Of a stretch of DNA of 64,000 nucleotides, positions 33,151 to 41,212 are shown one piece after another. Under the pieces are notes generated by a model. It was not told the origin of the DNA, did not search any database, and worked only from the letters and a program-made list of their open reading frames with translations. This DNA comes from Kribbella steppae (GTDB lineage Bacteria > Actinomycetota > Actinomycetes > Propionibacteriales > Kribbellaceae), in contig NZ_SLWN01000014.1 of assembly GCF_004342025.1 (NCBI RefSeq), positions 1 to 64,000 of the forward strand, in the 5' to 3' direction. Within the stretch, counting starts at the first letter, position 1. Every line of letters starts with the position of its first letter. Position numbers and translations under genes: made by a program.

Positions 33151-34434
33151 GTAGCGGAACTCCGGTGAGTTCGGGTTGATGCGCTCGATGTCGAGCGGTG
33201 CCGCTTCCATCCGCGACAGAAGTCCATCGAGGTCGCCCGCCCGGCTGATCTCGATCCCGACCAGCGCGACCCCGGTCTCGCGGTTGTTCCGCTTCACGTA
33301 CTCGAACAGCGTGATGTCGTCGTCCGGCCCGAGTGTCTCGTCCAGGAACGTCCGCAGCGCTCCGGGCTCCTGCGGGAACGTCACCAGGAAGTAGTGCTTC
33401 AGGCCCTCGTACACCAGCGAGCGTTCGAGGATCTCGCCGTACCGGCTGACGTCGTTGTTCCCGCCGGACAGCAGGCAGACCACGGTCTCACCCGGTCGCA
33501 CGTCCAGACCGTTGCCCAAGGCGCCTGTCGACAGCGCGCCCGCGGGCTCCGCGATCAGGCCGTCGGTCTGGTACAGCTCCAGCATTTCGCTGCACACCAG
33601 ACCTTCTGGAACCGCCATCATCTCGACGCCTGCCTTTGCCACCAACGGCAGCGTCACATCGCCGACCCGTCGTACGGCGGCGCCGTCCACGAAGCTGTCG
33701 AGATGCGGCAACGTCACCGGCTCGCCGGCCTCCAGCGCTGCCGCCATGCTCGCCGCCCCGGCCGGCTCCACACCGATGATCCGTACGTCGGGGTGCCGCT
33801 CGGCCAGCCAGCTCGCGACGCCCGCGATCAGGCCGCCGCCGCCGACCGGCAGCACCAGTACGTCGGGCGCCTGACCGAGCTGCTCGACGAGCTCGACCGC
33901 CACGGTCCCTTGTCCTGCAACGGTTCGCGGGTCGTCGAACGCGGGCACCATCGTGGCCCTGGTGCCGTCGACCTCGGCGAGTGCCGCCGCGGCCGCGTCG
34001 TCGTACGTGTCACCGGTGACGATCACCTGGATCTGCTTGCCGCCGAGGGCCGCGATCCGGTCGCGCTTCTGGCGGGGCGTCGTCCGGGGAACGAAGACCT
34101 TGCCCTGGACACCGAGGATGTGACACGAGTAGGCGAGGCCCTGGCCGTGGTTGCCGGCGCTGGCGCAGACCACCCCGGCCGACTTCTGCGCGTCGTCGAG
34201 CTGGGCGATCAGGTTGTAGGCGCCGCGGAGCTTGTAGGACCGGCCGATCTGCAGGTCTTCCCGCTTGAGCCAGACCTGGGCGCCGGTGCGCTCGGACAGC
34301 CGGAGATTGCGTTGCAACGGTGTACGCACAGCGACACCGTCGAGCCGCTTGACCGCGTCGTCGACGGCTGCCGCGTCAACGTCCTTGTGGTCTGTTCCGG
34401 TCGTCGATCGAGCGACTGAACTACTGCCCTGCAT
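33142..34434 (-). CDS. ilvA: Threonine ammonia-lyase
   Basis: 430 residues, PLP-dependent deamination of threonine to 2-oxobutyrate, the entry to isoleucine. PLP lysine motif GRSYKLRGAYN, the glycine loop LPVGGGGLIAG and SAGNHGQGLAY are present. The C-terminal region (about residues 345-430) holds one ACT-like regulatory domain (HYFLVTFPQEPGALRTFL), as in the short isoleucine-sensitive form. ATG 34434 has AAGGAAG upstream. A perfect inverted repeat CGTGCA-TT-TGCACG lies just before the ribosome binding site and could be an operator or mRNA hairpin. Confidence 0.92.
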   Translation of the reverse strand: MQGSSSVARSTTGTDHKDVDAAAVDDAVKRLDGVAVRTPLQRNLRLSERTGAQVWLKREDLQIGRSYKLRGAYNLIAQLDDAQKSAGVVCASAGNHGQGLAYSCHILGVQGKVFVPRTTPRQKRDRIAALGGKQIQVIVTGDTYDDAAAAALAEVDGTRATMVPAFDDPRTVAGQGTVAVELVEQLGQAPDVLVLPVGGGGLIAGVASWLAERHPDVRIIGVEPAGAASMAAALEAGEPVTLPHLDSFVDGAAVRRVGDVTLPLVAKAGVEMMAVPEGLVCSEMLELYQTDGLIAEPAGALSTGALGNGLDVRPGETVVCLLSGGNNDVSRYGEILERSLVYEGLKHYFLVTFPQEPGALRTFLDETLGPDDDITLFEYVKRNNRETGVALVGIEISRAGDLDGLLSRMEAAPLDIERINPNSPEFRYLI

Positions 34435-34665
34435 GAGCTTCCTTCCCGTGCATTTGCACGATCTTCGCCTATTCGCTCGCTGCACAAGACAATCCGCGTC
34501 CACAGTACGGACGGGCGGATACCTTTGCGCAACAGACCCTTGTGTTAGGCGTGAAACAGCCCTTCACTGGGCAGTCTAGTTTTCATACGCTCACTCGGTG
34601 TAACGGCCAGGGTCCTGGACGGGATGAGCCGAGTAAAGCCGGTCATAGTGGACTGGAGGGCACGA

Positions 34666-35532
34666 ATGGAACTGATTCCGTTCAGTCTGTGGGGAGACGC
34701 CCTGTGGTGTGGTCAGGAAGTCGTGCGGGAGACCCCGCACGAGCAGGCGATCCGAAGCCTGTTCCCGGACCCCATCCCAGCGCGAGGAGCAGACCTGGAC
34801 ACCAGCGCGGACCTGGTCCCGGAACCGCACAACCGTTTCGATCCCCGATCCATCGCCGTACGGGTGCAGGGGAAGGTTGTCGGCTACCTGCCGAGGGACG
34901 ATGCGCACCGGTACCACCCGGTGTTGTCAGAACTGGTGGCACAAGGCCTGCAACCGCAGGTGCCGTGCCACCTGTGGGTCAGTGAGTGGGAACCGGCCGC
35001 CTGGGAAGGCAAGGGCGACCAGGGGACGGAATTCCACGCGAGTGTCGCGGTGGCCCTCGGGCAGCCGCACATGCTGGTCCCGGTCAACCTGCCCCCGCCG
35101 GGCAGCTATCACCTGTTGCCGCCTGGCAGCGGCATCGTCGTACCGGGGAGTGAGGTGCATCCCGACGTACTGGCTCCGTTCTTCCGGGCGGAAGGCGAGT
35201 GCTGGGTGTACGCCACCATGCATGCGGTCGAGGAGGAGGACGGCATCCAGGACAGGCACCAGATCGTGGTCGAGGTCAGACTCGACGACGAACCGGTCGG
35301 GCGGCTGAGTCCGCGCCTGAGCGCCGAGTTCCTGCCGGCCATCCACTACCTGTCCGACATGCGTGCCGAGACCGCGGCCCGTGTCGCCGTCCGCGGCGAC
35401 CGCACCGCATCGGAGGTGATCCTCTACGCGGCTCGGAGTCACGACCTGCCGGCCACCTGGCCGGACGGCCTGACCCGTTCCCCAGTCGCGTCCCCACAAT
35501 GGCACTACTGGGCTACGAAGGAAGCCAACTAG
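34666..35532 (+). CDS. HIRAN domain protein
   Basis: 288 residues. The N-terminal HIRAN-like segment (about 1-90) contains PEPHNRFDPRSIAVRVQGKVVGYLPRDDAHRY (two parts), the pattern of the DNA 3'-end-binding HIRAN fold known from HLTF/Rad5. The middle and C-terminal parts (HPDVLAPFFRAEGECWVYATMH and on) are not recognised but contain a second possible half-copy (DEPVGRLSPRLSAEFLPAI). A role with damaged or branched DNA is conceivable but unproved. ATG 34666 with GGAGGG is preferred to 34624. Confidence 0.72.
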   Translation: MELIPFSLWGDALWCGQEVVRETPHEQAIRSLFPDPIPARGADLDTSADLVPEPHNRFDPRSIAVRVQGKVVGYLPRDDAHRYHPVLSELVAQGLQPQVPCHLWVSEWEPAAWEGKGDQGTEFHASVAVALGQPHMLVPVNLPPPGSYHLLPPGSGIVVPGSEVHPDVLAPFFRAEGECWVYATMHAVEEEDGIQDRHQIVVEVRLDDEPVGRLSPRLSAEFLPAIHYLSDMRAETAARVAVRGDRTASEVILYAARSHDLPATWPDGLTRSPVASPQWHYWATKEAN

Positions 35533-35685
35533 GCGGCTGCGCAGTACTCACCACGCCCTTGGCGGGTACTGCGGAGCTACTTGAACCTAACCGCTGGCCA
35601 TGCCCGAGCACCTGCCGCCGCACGTCGGCCCTGACTGTCGATAATGGGTTTGCGGGGTTGGTGTGCTTCGAGTTGGGTTGCGGGC

Positions 35686-36216
35686 ATGGGTGAACTGCGC
35701 ACTGAGCGCCTGTTGCTCCGCCGCTGGCGGGAGTCCGATCTCGAACCGTGGGCCGCGATGAACGCCGACCCGGAGGTCCGGGAGTACCTGGGAGACGTTC
35801 TCACGCGCGAGCAGAGCGATGCCTCAGTCGCGGCGTTCCAGGCCGAGTTCGACGAGCGTGGATACGGGTGGTGGGCGATCGAGGTCCAGGCGACCGGCGA
35901 GTTCATCGGCTTCGCGGGCCTGGACGACGTCGAGCCCGGCCTGCCGGTCACCGGCGTCGAGATCGGCTGGCGACTCACCCGTGCGTCGTGGGGTCACGGC
36001 TACGCCACTGAGGCTGCTCGCGCCACGTTGATCTTCGGCTTCACCGTGTTGGACCTCCGGGAGATCCTGGCGATCACCACCGCCACCAACCAACGCTCCC
36101 AGGCCGTCATGCGTCGCCTAGGTATGACCCACAACCCGGCCGACAACTTCGAAGACTCCTCCGCCGCCCCCGACGGCCCTCTCCGCCACCACGTCGTCTA
36201 CCGGGTCACTCGATGA
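35686..36216 (+). CDS. GNAT N-acetyltransferase (RimJ/RimL type)
   Basis: 176 residues: LRTERLLLRRWRESDLEPW, WWAIEVQATGEFIGFAGLDD, then EIGWRLTRASWGHGYATEAARATLIFGFTVL and ATNQRSQAVMRRLGMTHN. The acetyl-CoA loop RASWGHGYA is complete. It would acetylate an amino group on a protein or small molecule. Its TGA overlaps the start of the next acetyltransferase gene (ATGA). Confidence 0.87.
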   Translation: MGELRTERLLLRRWRESDLEPWAAMNADPEVREYLGDVLTREQSDASVAAFQAEFDERGYGWWAIEVQATGEFIGFAGLDDVEPGLPVTGVEIGWRLTRASWGHGYATEAARATLIFGFTVLDLREILAITTATNQRSQAVMRRLGMTHNPADNFEDSSAAPDGPLRHHVVYRVTR

Positions 36217-36632
36217 CCGTCGACATCGTCGTACCGGACTCTGCCCTTCTGGAGCGAGCCGTCAGCCAGTTCATGGGTGCCCAATCCAGCCGGGCATTCG
36301 CCGACGCACCGAACACCCTCGTCTTCGTAGCCGTCAACGGCTCCGACATCACCGGATGGTGCTGGGGTTATGACCTGGTCCGCCCCGATGGCTCGTCGAT
36401 GCGCTACATCCACCAACTCAAGGTCGCCGAAGCACACCGACGTACCGGTATCGGCCGCGCCCTCCTCCGTACCTTCATGACCGAAGGCACGAAAGCCGGC
36501 GCCACCAAGATGTTCCTCACCACCGGCGCCGACAACACCGCAGCCCGCTCCCTCTACGACTCCATGGGCGGCGGCCTCGCCGCCCAGGGCCCAACGGTCA
36601 ACTACTGGTTCCTGCTCGGCCGAGACGTCTAG
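36213..36632 (+). CDS. GNAT N-acetyltransferase
   Basis: 139 residues with the acetyl-CoA motif VAEAHRRTGIGRALLRTFM (R-R-T-G-I-G-R) and the later TTGADNTAARSLYDSMGG. The layout is like the AAC(3)-I group of aminoglycoside acetyltransferases, but that resistance role is only a family-level suggestion. It is translationally coupled to the preceding GNAT gene. Confidence 0.83.
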   Translation: MTVDIVVPDSALLERAVSQFMGAQSSRAFADAPNTLVFVAVNGSDITGWCWGYDLVRPDGSSMRYIHQLKVAEAHRRTGIGRALLRTFMTEGTKAGATKMFLTTGADNTAARSLYDSMGGGLAAQGPTVNYWFLLGRDV

Positions 36633-36671
36633 TCCGACATACGCTGCAGAGGTCTGTGACTGGGGGTGGCA

Positions 36672-37181
36672 ATGGCGCGAGATCTGAACAAGGGGCCGGT
36701 GCCGCTCGACATCACTGGTACGGCGGACCTGCAGGAACAGATCGACTCGATCGGGGTTCTGCTGGAACGCGGGCCGGTTCCGGACGGCGGTCTGAGCTGG
36801 GATGCGGACACCCGAACGGTGGTCGTCCGCCTCGTCGGGCCTGTCGACGGTACGTCTGCCGACGTGGAGCAACTTAGGACGTCGGTGCTGGCGAAGGCCG
36901 AGGGGTTCACCGTGGAGTTCCGCTCGGTGACGTACTCCCGGGCCGAACTCGAGCGACTTGCCAGCCACCTGTTCTCGACCATGCACCAGTGGGCGCCCGG
37001 CCTCACCCACGCTGGCGGCGGCTGGTTCTGCGACCTCAACCGCGTCGAGGTGCAGTACCCCAGCAATACAGGTCAAGCGGAAGCCTGGGCAGCTGCAATC
37101 CAGGCTCTCGACGACGACCGAATCGTCGCGGAGCCGTACCTCTACACCCCACGCCCTCGCCGGCGCGGCCGGCCGAACTAG
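36672..37181 (+). CDS. Hypothetical protein
   Basis: 169 residues, not recognised. The N-terminus LNKGPVPLDITGTADLQEQID is followed by a strand-rich part (TVVVRLVGPVDGTSADVEQLR) and a basic tail PRPRRRGRPN. No signal or membrane segment. ATG 36672 follows GGGGGTGG; a GTG at 36666 is an alternative. Codon use is normal for the window. Confidence 0.55.
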   Translation: MARDLNKGPVPLDITGTADLQEQIDSIGVLLERGPVPDGGLSWDADTRTVVVRLVGPVDGTSADVEQLRTSVLAKAEGFTVEFRSVTYSRAELERLASHLFSTMHQWAPGLTHAGGGWFCDLNRVEVQYPSNTGQAEAWAAAIQALDDDRIVAEPYLYTPRPRRRGRPN

Positions 37182-37191
37182 GTCGAACCTG

Positions 37192-37899
37192 TCAGCTGTT
37201 CGCGAAGCTTGCGACGAAGAAGACTGGGTACTGCGCCATCGGCGCTCGCGGGGAGTCGGGGGTGATTCTGGGTTGGGGTTCGGCGGTTTGGGTGAGGGTC
37301 AGGCCGTGGTGGTGGAGGGTGTTGAGGTAGGTCGAGAGGGTGCGGTGGTTGGCACCGACCTGTTGGCGGAGCGTGGACAGGGAAGCGTCGGCCTGCCAGT
37401 AGCGCTCGTCGTAGTAGGTGCCGTCGGAGGGCCAGGCGGCGGAAACGCCTTCTATGCCTGGGAAACAGGGATGCAGCATCGCGAAGGCGAAGATGCCGCC
37501 AGGGCGGAGTAGGCGACGAATATTCGCCAGGGTGCCGTCCAGGTTGTCGATGTCGGACAACCCCATGCTGCAGACGGCGGCGTCGTACTCGTCGCCTTGC
37601 AGGAGTTCCGGGTCTGCCGCGTCCGATTGCAGATAGCGGATGCCGAGCGGTTCGTTGCTTTCCCTTTCTTCTGCTTTGGCGAGCATTGCGGCCGAGAGGT
37701 CCACACCGACCACGGTGGCGCCCTTGTGTGCGAGGCCGCGGCTGATCCGTCCGTGGCCGCAGGCAACGTCCAGCACCCGTTGCCCGGCCACGTCCCCCAG
37801 TACGTCGAAGAGCGCCACTGTCACTGGATCGGTGAGATCCTCCCCCCAACCGGAGGCGTAGTAGTCCGCGACACCGTCGTACCTTGCGATAGCCGTCAT
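37192..37899 (-). CDS. Class I SAM-dependent methyltransferase
   Basis: 235 residues. SAM motif I is RVLDVACGHGRISRGLA, motif II VVGVDLSAAMLAKAEE and the acidic post-motif YDAAVCSMGLSDIDNLDGT; then LRPGGIFAFAMLHPCF. This is the UbiE/Methyltransf_11 type. The substrate is unknown. It is upstream of the stop of, and divergent in function from, the reductase gene on the same strand. Confidence 0.87.
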   Translation of the reverse strand: MTAIARYDGVADYYASGWGEDLTDPVTVALFDVLGDVAGQRVLDVACGHGRISRGLAHKGATVVGVDLSAAMLAKAEERESNEPLGIRYLQSDAADPELLQGDEYDAAVCSMGLSDIDNLDGTLANIRRLLRPGGIFAFAMLHPCFPGIEGVSAAWPSDGTYYDERYWQADASLSTLRQQVGANHRTLSTYLNTLHHHGLTLTQTAEPQPRITPDSPRAPMAQYPVFFVASFANS

Positions 37900-37945
37900 A
37901 CCTCGAAACTACCGACGTACCTCGGCGAGATCACTCTGCCGACAG

Positions 37946-38497
37946 TTAACCCCGCGCCGAGTAGACCAGAGCAACGGCCCCGGACGGATAGGACCGCGCG
38001 CTGCGTAAGGTCAGCGATCGGCGTTCGGCCACCTCGGTGAACATCGATCCGCCGCGGCCGACGACCGTCGGGTTGAACTTGAGCCAGTACTCGTCGACGA
38101 GATCCGCGGCGACGAGTGATCGAACGGTCTGCACGCCGCCGAACACCACCAGGCTTCCACCGGAGGTTTCCTTCAGTTGACGTACCTGCTCCACCCCGTC
38201 GCCGGCGGCCAGCGTCGAGTTCGCCCAGGAGCTGACATCGAGGCTGCGGTCCGACGACAACACCACCTTCGGCGTCTCGTTCATCCACGTGGCCAGGTCG
38301 CCGTCCGCGGCCGTCCAGTAGGCACCCGACGGTGCGAACGACTTGCTGCCCCAGATCTGCAGGTCCGCGACCGCCACCAGTTCGTCCGTCAGTTCGCCGG
38401 TCATCTGGGGGTCGTCGACCGTGAACTCGAGGTCGTTGTCCGGTCCGGCCATGAACCCGTCGAGCGTCACATCGCTGAACACAATCAGTGATCGCAT
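37946..38497 (-). CDS. Dihydrofolate reductase/RibD C-terminal family protein
   Basis: 183 residues: IVFSDVTLDGFMAGPDNDLEF, LQIWGSKSFAPSGAYW, VVFGGVQTVRSLVAADLVDEYWLKFNPTVVGRGGSMF (two strands). NADPH-dependent reductase fold with unknown substrate, a paralogue of the protein at 20878. ATG 38497 has GGAGGAG upstream. Confidence 0.85.
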   Translation of the reverse strand: MRSLIVFSDVTLDGFMAGPDNDLEFTVDDPQMTGELTDELVAVADLQIWGSKSFAPSGAYWTAADGDLATWMNETPKVVLSSDRSLDVSSWANSTLAAGDGVEQVRQLKETSGGSLVVFGGVQTVRSLVAADLVDEYWLKFNPTVVGRGGSMFTEVAERRSLTLRSARSYPSGAVALVYSARG

Positions 38498-38563
38498 CTT
38501 CTTCTCCTCCTCATGAGGACTCGACGCTCCCAGACGACGGTTTCACGGTGCTTTCAGCCTTGG

Positions 38564-39010
38564 TCAGTCGACCTTGCGGACGAAGGCTTCGGAGGGCTCG
38601 AGGATGCGGCCGGCGGCGTCGGCGACCTCCAGTTTCCGGAGCGGGCGCTTGGTCTTCACGTCGAGCAGGACCGAGTGCGGCTCGGCCTCGTCGAAGAGGT
38701 GGCCTTCGCCCCACTGCCGCAGGCTGACCAGGATGGCGAAGAGGTCGCGACCCTTCTGGGTCAAGGCGTACTCGTGGTACGCGCTGCCGTCCGCCGCCGG
38801 GAGCACCTCGAGGATCTCGTGTGCGACGAGCTCACGCAGTCGCGACGAGAGGATGTTCTTCGCCAGGCCGAGGTTGCGCTGGAACTCACTGAACCGGCTG
38901 ATGCCGTCGAACGCGTCCCGAACGATCAGCAGCGACCAGCGGTCCCCGATGACGTCGACCGCCCTGGCGACCGGGCACTCCGCTCCCTCGTGGGTCAGTC
39001 GCTTCGGCAT
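38564..39010 (-). CDS. HxlR-family transcriptional regulator
   Basis: 148 residues with the HxlR winged helix: CPVARAVDVIGDRWSLLIVRDAFDGISRFSEFQRNLG, then LAKNILSSRLRELVAHEILE and the wing YHEYALTQKGRDLFAIL. The family Cys near the N-terminus (ECPVARA) can sense reactive species in relatives. It is divergent from the nitrilase-amidase operon, with two near-identical 17-bp palindromes between them, its probable binding sites. ATG 39010 has GAAGGGG upstream. Confidence 0.9.
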   Translation of the reverse strand: MPKRLTHEGAECPVARAVDVIGDRWSLLIVRDAFDGISRFSEFQRNLGLAKNILSSRLRELVAHEILEVLPAADGSAYHEYALTQKGRDLFAILVSLRQWGEGHLFDEAEPHSVLLDVKTKRPLRKLEVADAAGRILEPSEAFVRKVD

Positions 39011-39047
39011 GCACGTCCCCTTCGCCGCCTGTTGGTTGGAGCTAAGT

Positions 39048-39064
39048 GGTTGCAAGTATAAACC
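39048..39064. promoter_or_regulatory. HxlR operator, regulator-side copy
   Basis: GGTTGCAAGTATAAACC, an imperfect palindrome (GGTT...AACC). It shares 14 of 17 bases with the copy at 39090, centre to centre 42 bp, four helical turns. It contains TATACT on the minus strand, a possible -10 of hxlR. Confidence 0.7.
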
Positions 39065-39089
39065 AGGTCCTCTACGCTCCCGCTCAAGC

Positions 39090-39106
39090 GGTTTCAAGTT
39101 AAAACC
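39090..39106. promoter_or_regulatory. HxlR operator, operon-side copy
   Basis: GGTTTCAAGTTAAAACC, arms GGTTT and AAACC. It lies 26 bases before the nitrilase ATG and would block that promoter. A possible promoter TTGCAA-N17-TACGCT (39050-39078) overlaps the other copy. Confidence 0.7.
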
Positions 39107-39132
39107 AGTTTGCAGACTGAGGAGGCCAGATC

Positions 39133-40032
39133 ATGACGGCACAGACGGATCCGAGGGTGAGCCCGGTGCGGGTGGCAGTCGTGCAGTTCGAACCGCAGGT
39201 CGGGGTCGAGAACCTCAAGTCCAACGCCTTGGCGGTGGAGCAGCGGCTGAACGCCGCAGCAGACGCGGGAGCGGGGCTGATCGTGCTGCCCGAGCTCGCG
39301 ACCACCGGTTACGTGTTCGAGAGCCGCGAGGAGGCCTACGCTCACGCCGAGCCGGTACCGGACGGACCCACCGTCGAGTCGTTCGCCCGGATCGCAGCCG
39401 CGCGCGACGTGTACATCGTCGGCTGTGTGGCCGAGCGGGACGGCGTGACGCTGTACGACACCGCAGTACTGGTCGGACCGGACGGTTTCATCGGCCGATA
39501 CCGCAAGACCCACCTGTGGAACACCGAGAAGTTGTGGTTCACCCCGGGTGACGAAGGATTCTCGGTGTTCGACACCAAGATCGGCCGGATCGGCCTGCTG
39601 GTGTGCTGGGACATCTGGTTCCCGGAGACCGCGCGGATCGTGGCCCAGCTCGGCGCGGACATCATCTGCATCCCCACCGGTTGGGTCTGGACGCCCCCAC
39701 CCCTGTACGACGCAAGCGGTGTCTGCATGGCGGCGTACCTGACCATCACCGCGGCCCATGCCAACAACGTCTTCATCGCCACCGCGGACCGGATCGGCCA
39801 GGAGCGTGGCGCGGGATTCATGGGCAACTCGTTGATCGCCGGGACGAACGGGTGGCCGATCGACCGGATCGCCGGCCCGGACGAGGACACCATCATCTAC
39901 GCGGACGTCGATCTGACCGCCGCGCGCACGGCGCCGATCTGGAACCAGCTCAACGATCTGCATCGCGACCGTCGTACCGACCTGTACGACCAGATGCTCG
40001 GGTACGCCGGCCGCGCTCCGCTACCGAGGTGA
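39133..40032 (+). CDS. Nitrilase-superfamily amidohydrolase
   Basis: 299 residues. The catalytic triad is visible: Glu in LIVLPELATTGYVF, Lys in RYRKTHLWN and Cys in IGLLVCWDIWFPE. The family hydrolyses C-N bonds in nitriles, amides or carbamoyl compounds. The sequence is nearer to amidase or carbamoylase branches than to true nitrilases, but the substrate is undetermined. ATG 39133 follows GAGGAGG. First gene of a four-gene operon with a membrane protein, an amidase and a tautomerase. Confidence 0.87.
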   Translation: MTAQTDPRVSPVRVAVVQFEPQVGVENLKSNALAVEQRLNAAADAGAGLIVLPELATTGYVFESREEAYAHAEPVPDGPTVESFARIAAARDVYIVGCVAERDGVTLYDTAVLVGPDGFIGRYRKTHLWNTEKLWFTPGDEGFSVFDTKIGRIGLLVCWDIWFPETARIVAQLGADIICIPTGWVWTPPPLYDASGVCMAAYLTITAAHANNVFIATADRIGQERGAGFMGNSLIAGTNGWPIDRIAGPDEDTIIYADVDLTAARTAPIWNQLNDLHRDRRTDLYDQMLGYAGRAPLPR

Positions 40033-40036
40033 CGCC

Positions 40037-41212
40037 ATGACGACAGTCCGCAGTACGACTGCTGTCCCGGGCTCGCGGCGGGTCGCCCAGGTGGGCGTCG
40101 GCCTGGTTGGCGTCTCGCTCCTGGCGCTCGCCGGCTGGGCCTTCTCGCGGGTCGCCCGCGATGCGACCTGGCAGCCGTGGGACGGGGACTACACCGACCT
40201 GAGTCAGTTCGCCTCGTGGGTGGTCGGATCCATCAGCGAGCCACAGTTCTACGCGGTTGCTCCCGCCGGCGCACTGCTACTCGCCGGCGGCCTGCTGGGC
40301 CATGTCGCACACCGAATGTCGTGGCGGTGGCAGGGCTTCGTCCAGGCCTGTGGCACGGGACTGTGGCAGTGGGCCGCGGGCAGCGCACTGGTCAGCCTTC
40401 TGCTGGGCAACCTCGCCTGGGGCTGGACGCTGGCACCCGGGAGCTGGCAGCCCTTGTTCGTGCCGCTGGTCTCGGTGGCACCCGCGATCGTCGTCCTCTA
40501 CGGACCGGGGTGGAGAGTCGGCCTGACGGCAGCCGTCCTCGGAGCGCTGCTGACGCCGCCGGCCTCGATCCTCGCCGTCGAGTATCTCTGCGCACCCCTC
40601 GACCTGCCGCCGGTCGTTGGTGCCACCACCGGCATGTGGCTGGGCGCGATCGTGGCCTTCTGGCTCTGCCGACGTCTCAGCTGGATGCCGGCGCCCGGCG
40701 CGTGGCGGACTTCGGATGAGCCGGGACGGCTTGAACAGTCGCGGTTGTGGGTGCCTCGCCGTGCGTTGGCCGACTTCTCCGAGGCGCAGTTCTTCGGCAA
40801 CGAGTGGGCGAGCGCCGCATTGATTCTCGGAGCCGTCGTGGCACACCTGATCAGCCCGGCCAGCACGTCGTACGGATCCGGCCTCTTCACCGCGGTGCTC
40901 GCCAGCCAGGTCCTGACTGCGGTCGCCGGGGTGATCATCTGGCGAAAGAAGTGGCGATCGCACGGCTTCTATCCCACCTTCGTGCCGGTCGTCTCCGTGG
41001 CGCCCGCCACGGTGCTCGCCTTCGATGGAACAGTCGCATCCATCGTGGTGGGTGCGTTGGCCGGTGCGCTGATCGCTCCGCCGATCGCCGCGGCGATCTC
41101 CGCTCGGCTGCCGAAGACCTTCCATCCCTTCATCGGCAACGTCGCATCGATGGGCATCTGTACGGCGCTGATCGTGTCGATGCTCCGTCTCGTTCCGGGG
41201 TTCGCGTCATGA
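40037..41212 (+). CDS. Polytopic membrane protein with internal duplication
   Basis: 391 residues with about ten hydrophobic segments. Two halves repeat: PLFVPLVSVAPAIVVLYGPG plus GLTAAVLGALLTPPASI in the first, PTFVPVVSVAPATVLAFDG plus VVGALAGALIAPPIAAA in the second. The repeated F-VP-VSVAPA segment suggests two pseudo-symmetric units, as in transporters. I do not recognise the family. Sitting between two amidohydrolase genes, it most likely takes up the operon's substrate. It overlaps the amidase start by ATGA. Confidence 0.7.
   Translation: MTTVRSTTAVPGSRRVAQVGVGLVGVSLLALAGWAFSRVARDATWQPWDGDYTDLSQFASWVVGSISEPQFYAVAPAGALLLAGGLLGHVAHRMSWRWQGFVQACGTGLWQWAAGSALVSLLLGNLAWGWTLAPGSWQPLFVPLVSVAPAIVVLYGPGWRVGLTAAVLGALLTPPASILAVEYLCAPLDLPPVVGATTGMWLGAIVAFWLCRRLSWMPAPGAWRTSDEPGRLEQSRLWVPRRALADFSEAQFFGNEWASAALILGAVVAHLISPASTSYGSGLFTAVLASQVLTAVAGVIIWRKKWRSHGFYPTFVPVVSVAPATVLAFDGTVASIVVGALAGALIAPPIAAAISARLPKTFHPFIGNVASMGICTALIVSMLRLVPGFAS

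Noticed and set aside
34435..34620. A T-box or leader attenuator upstream of ilvA
   Set aside because: No T-box sequence and no Ile-rich leader frame are visible; only a short palindrome remains.
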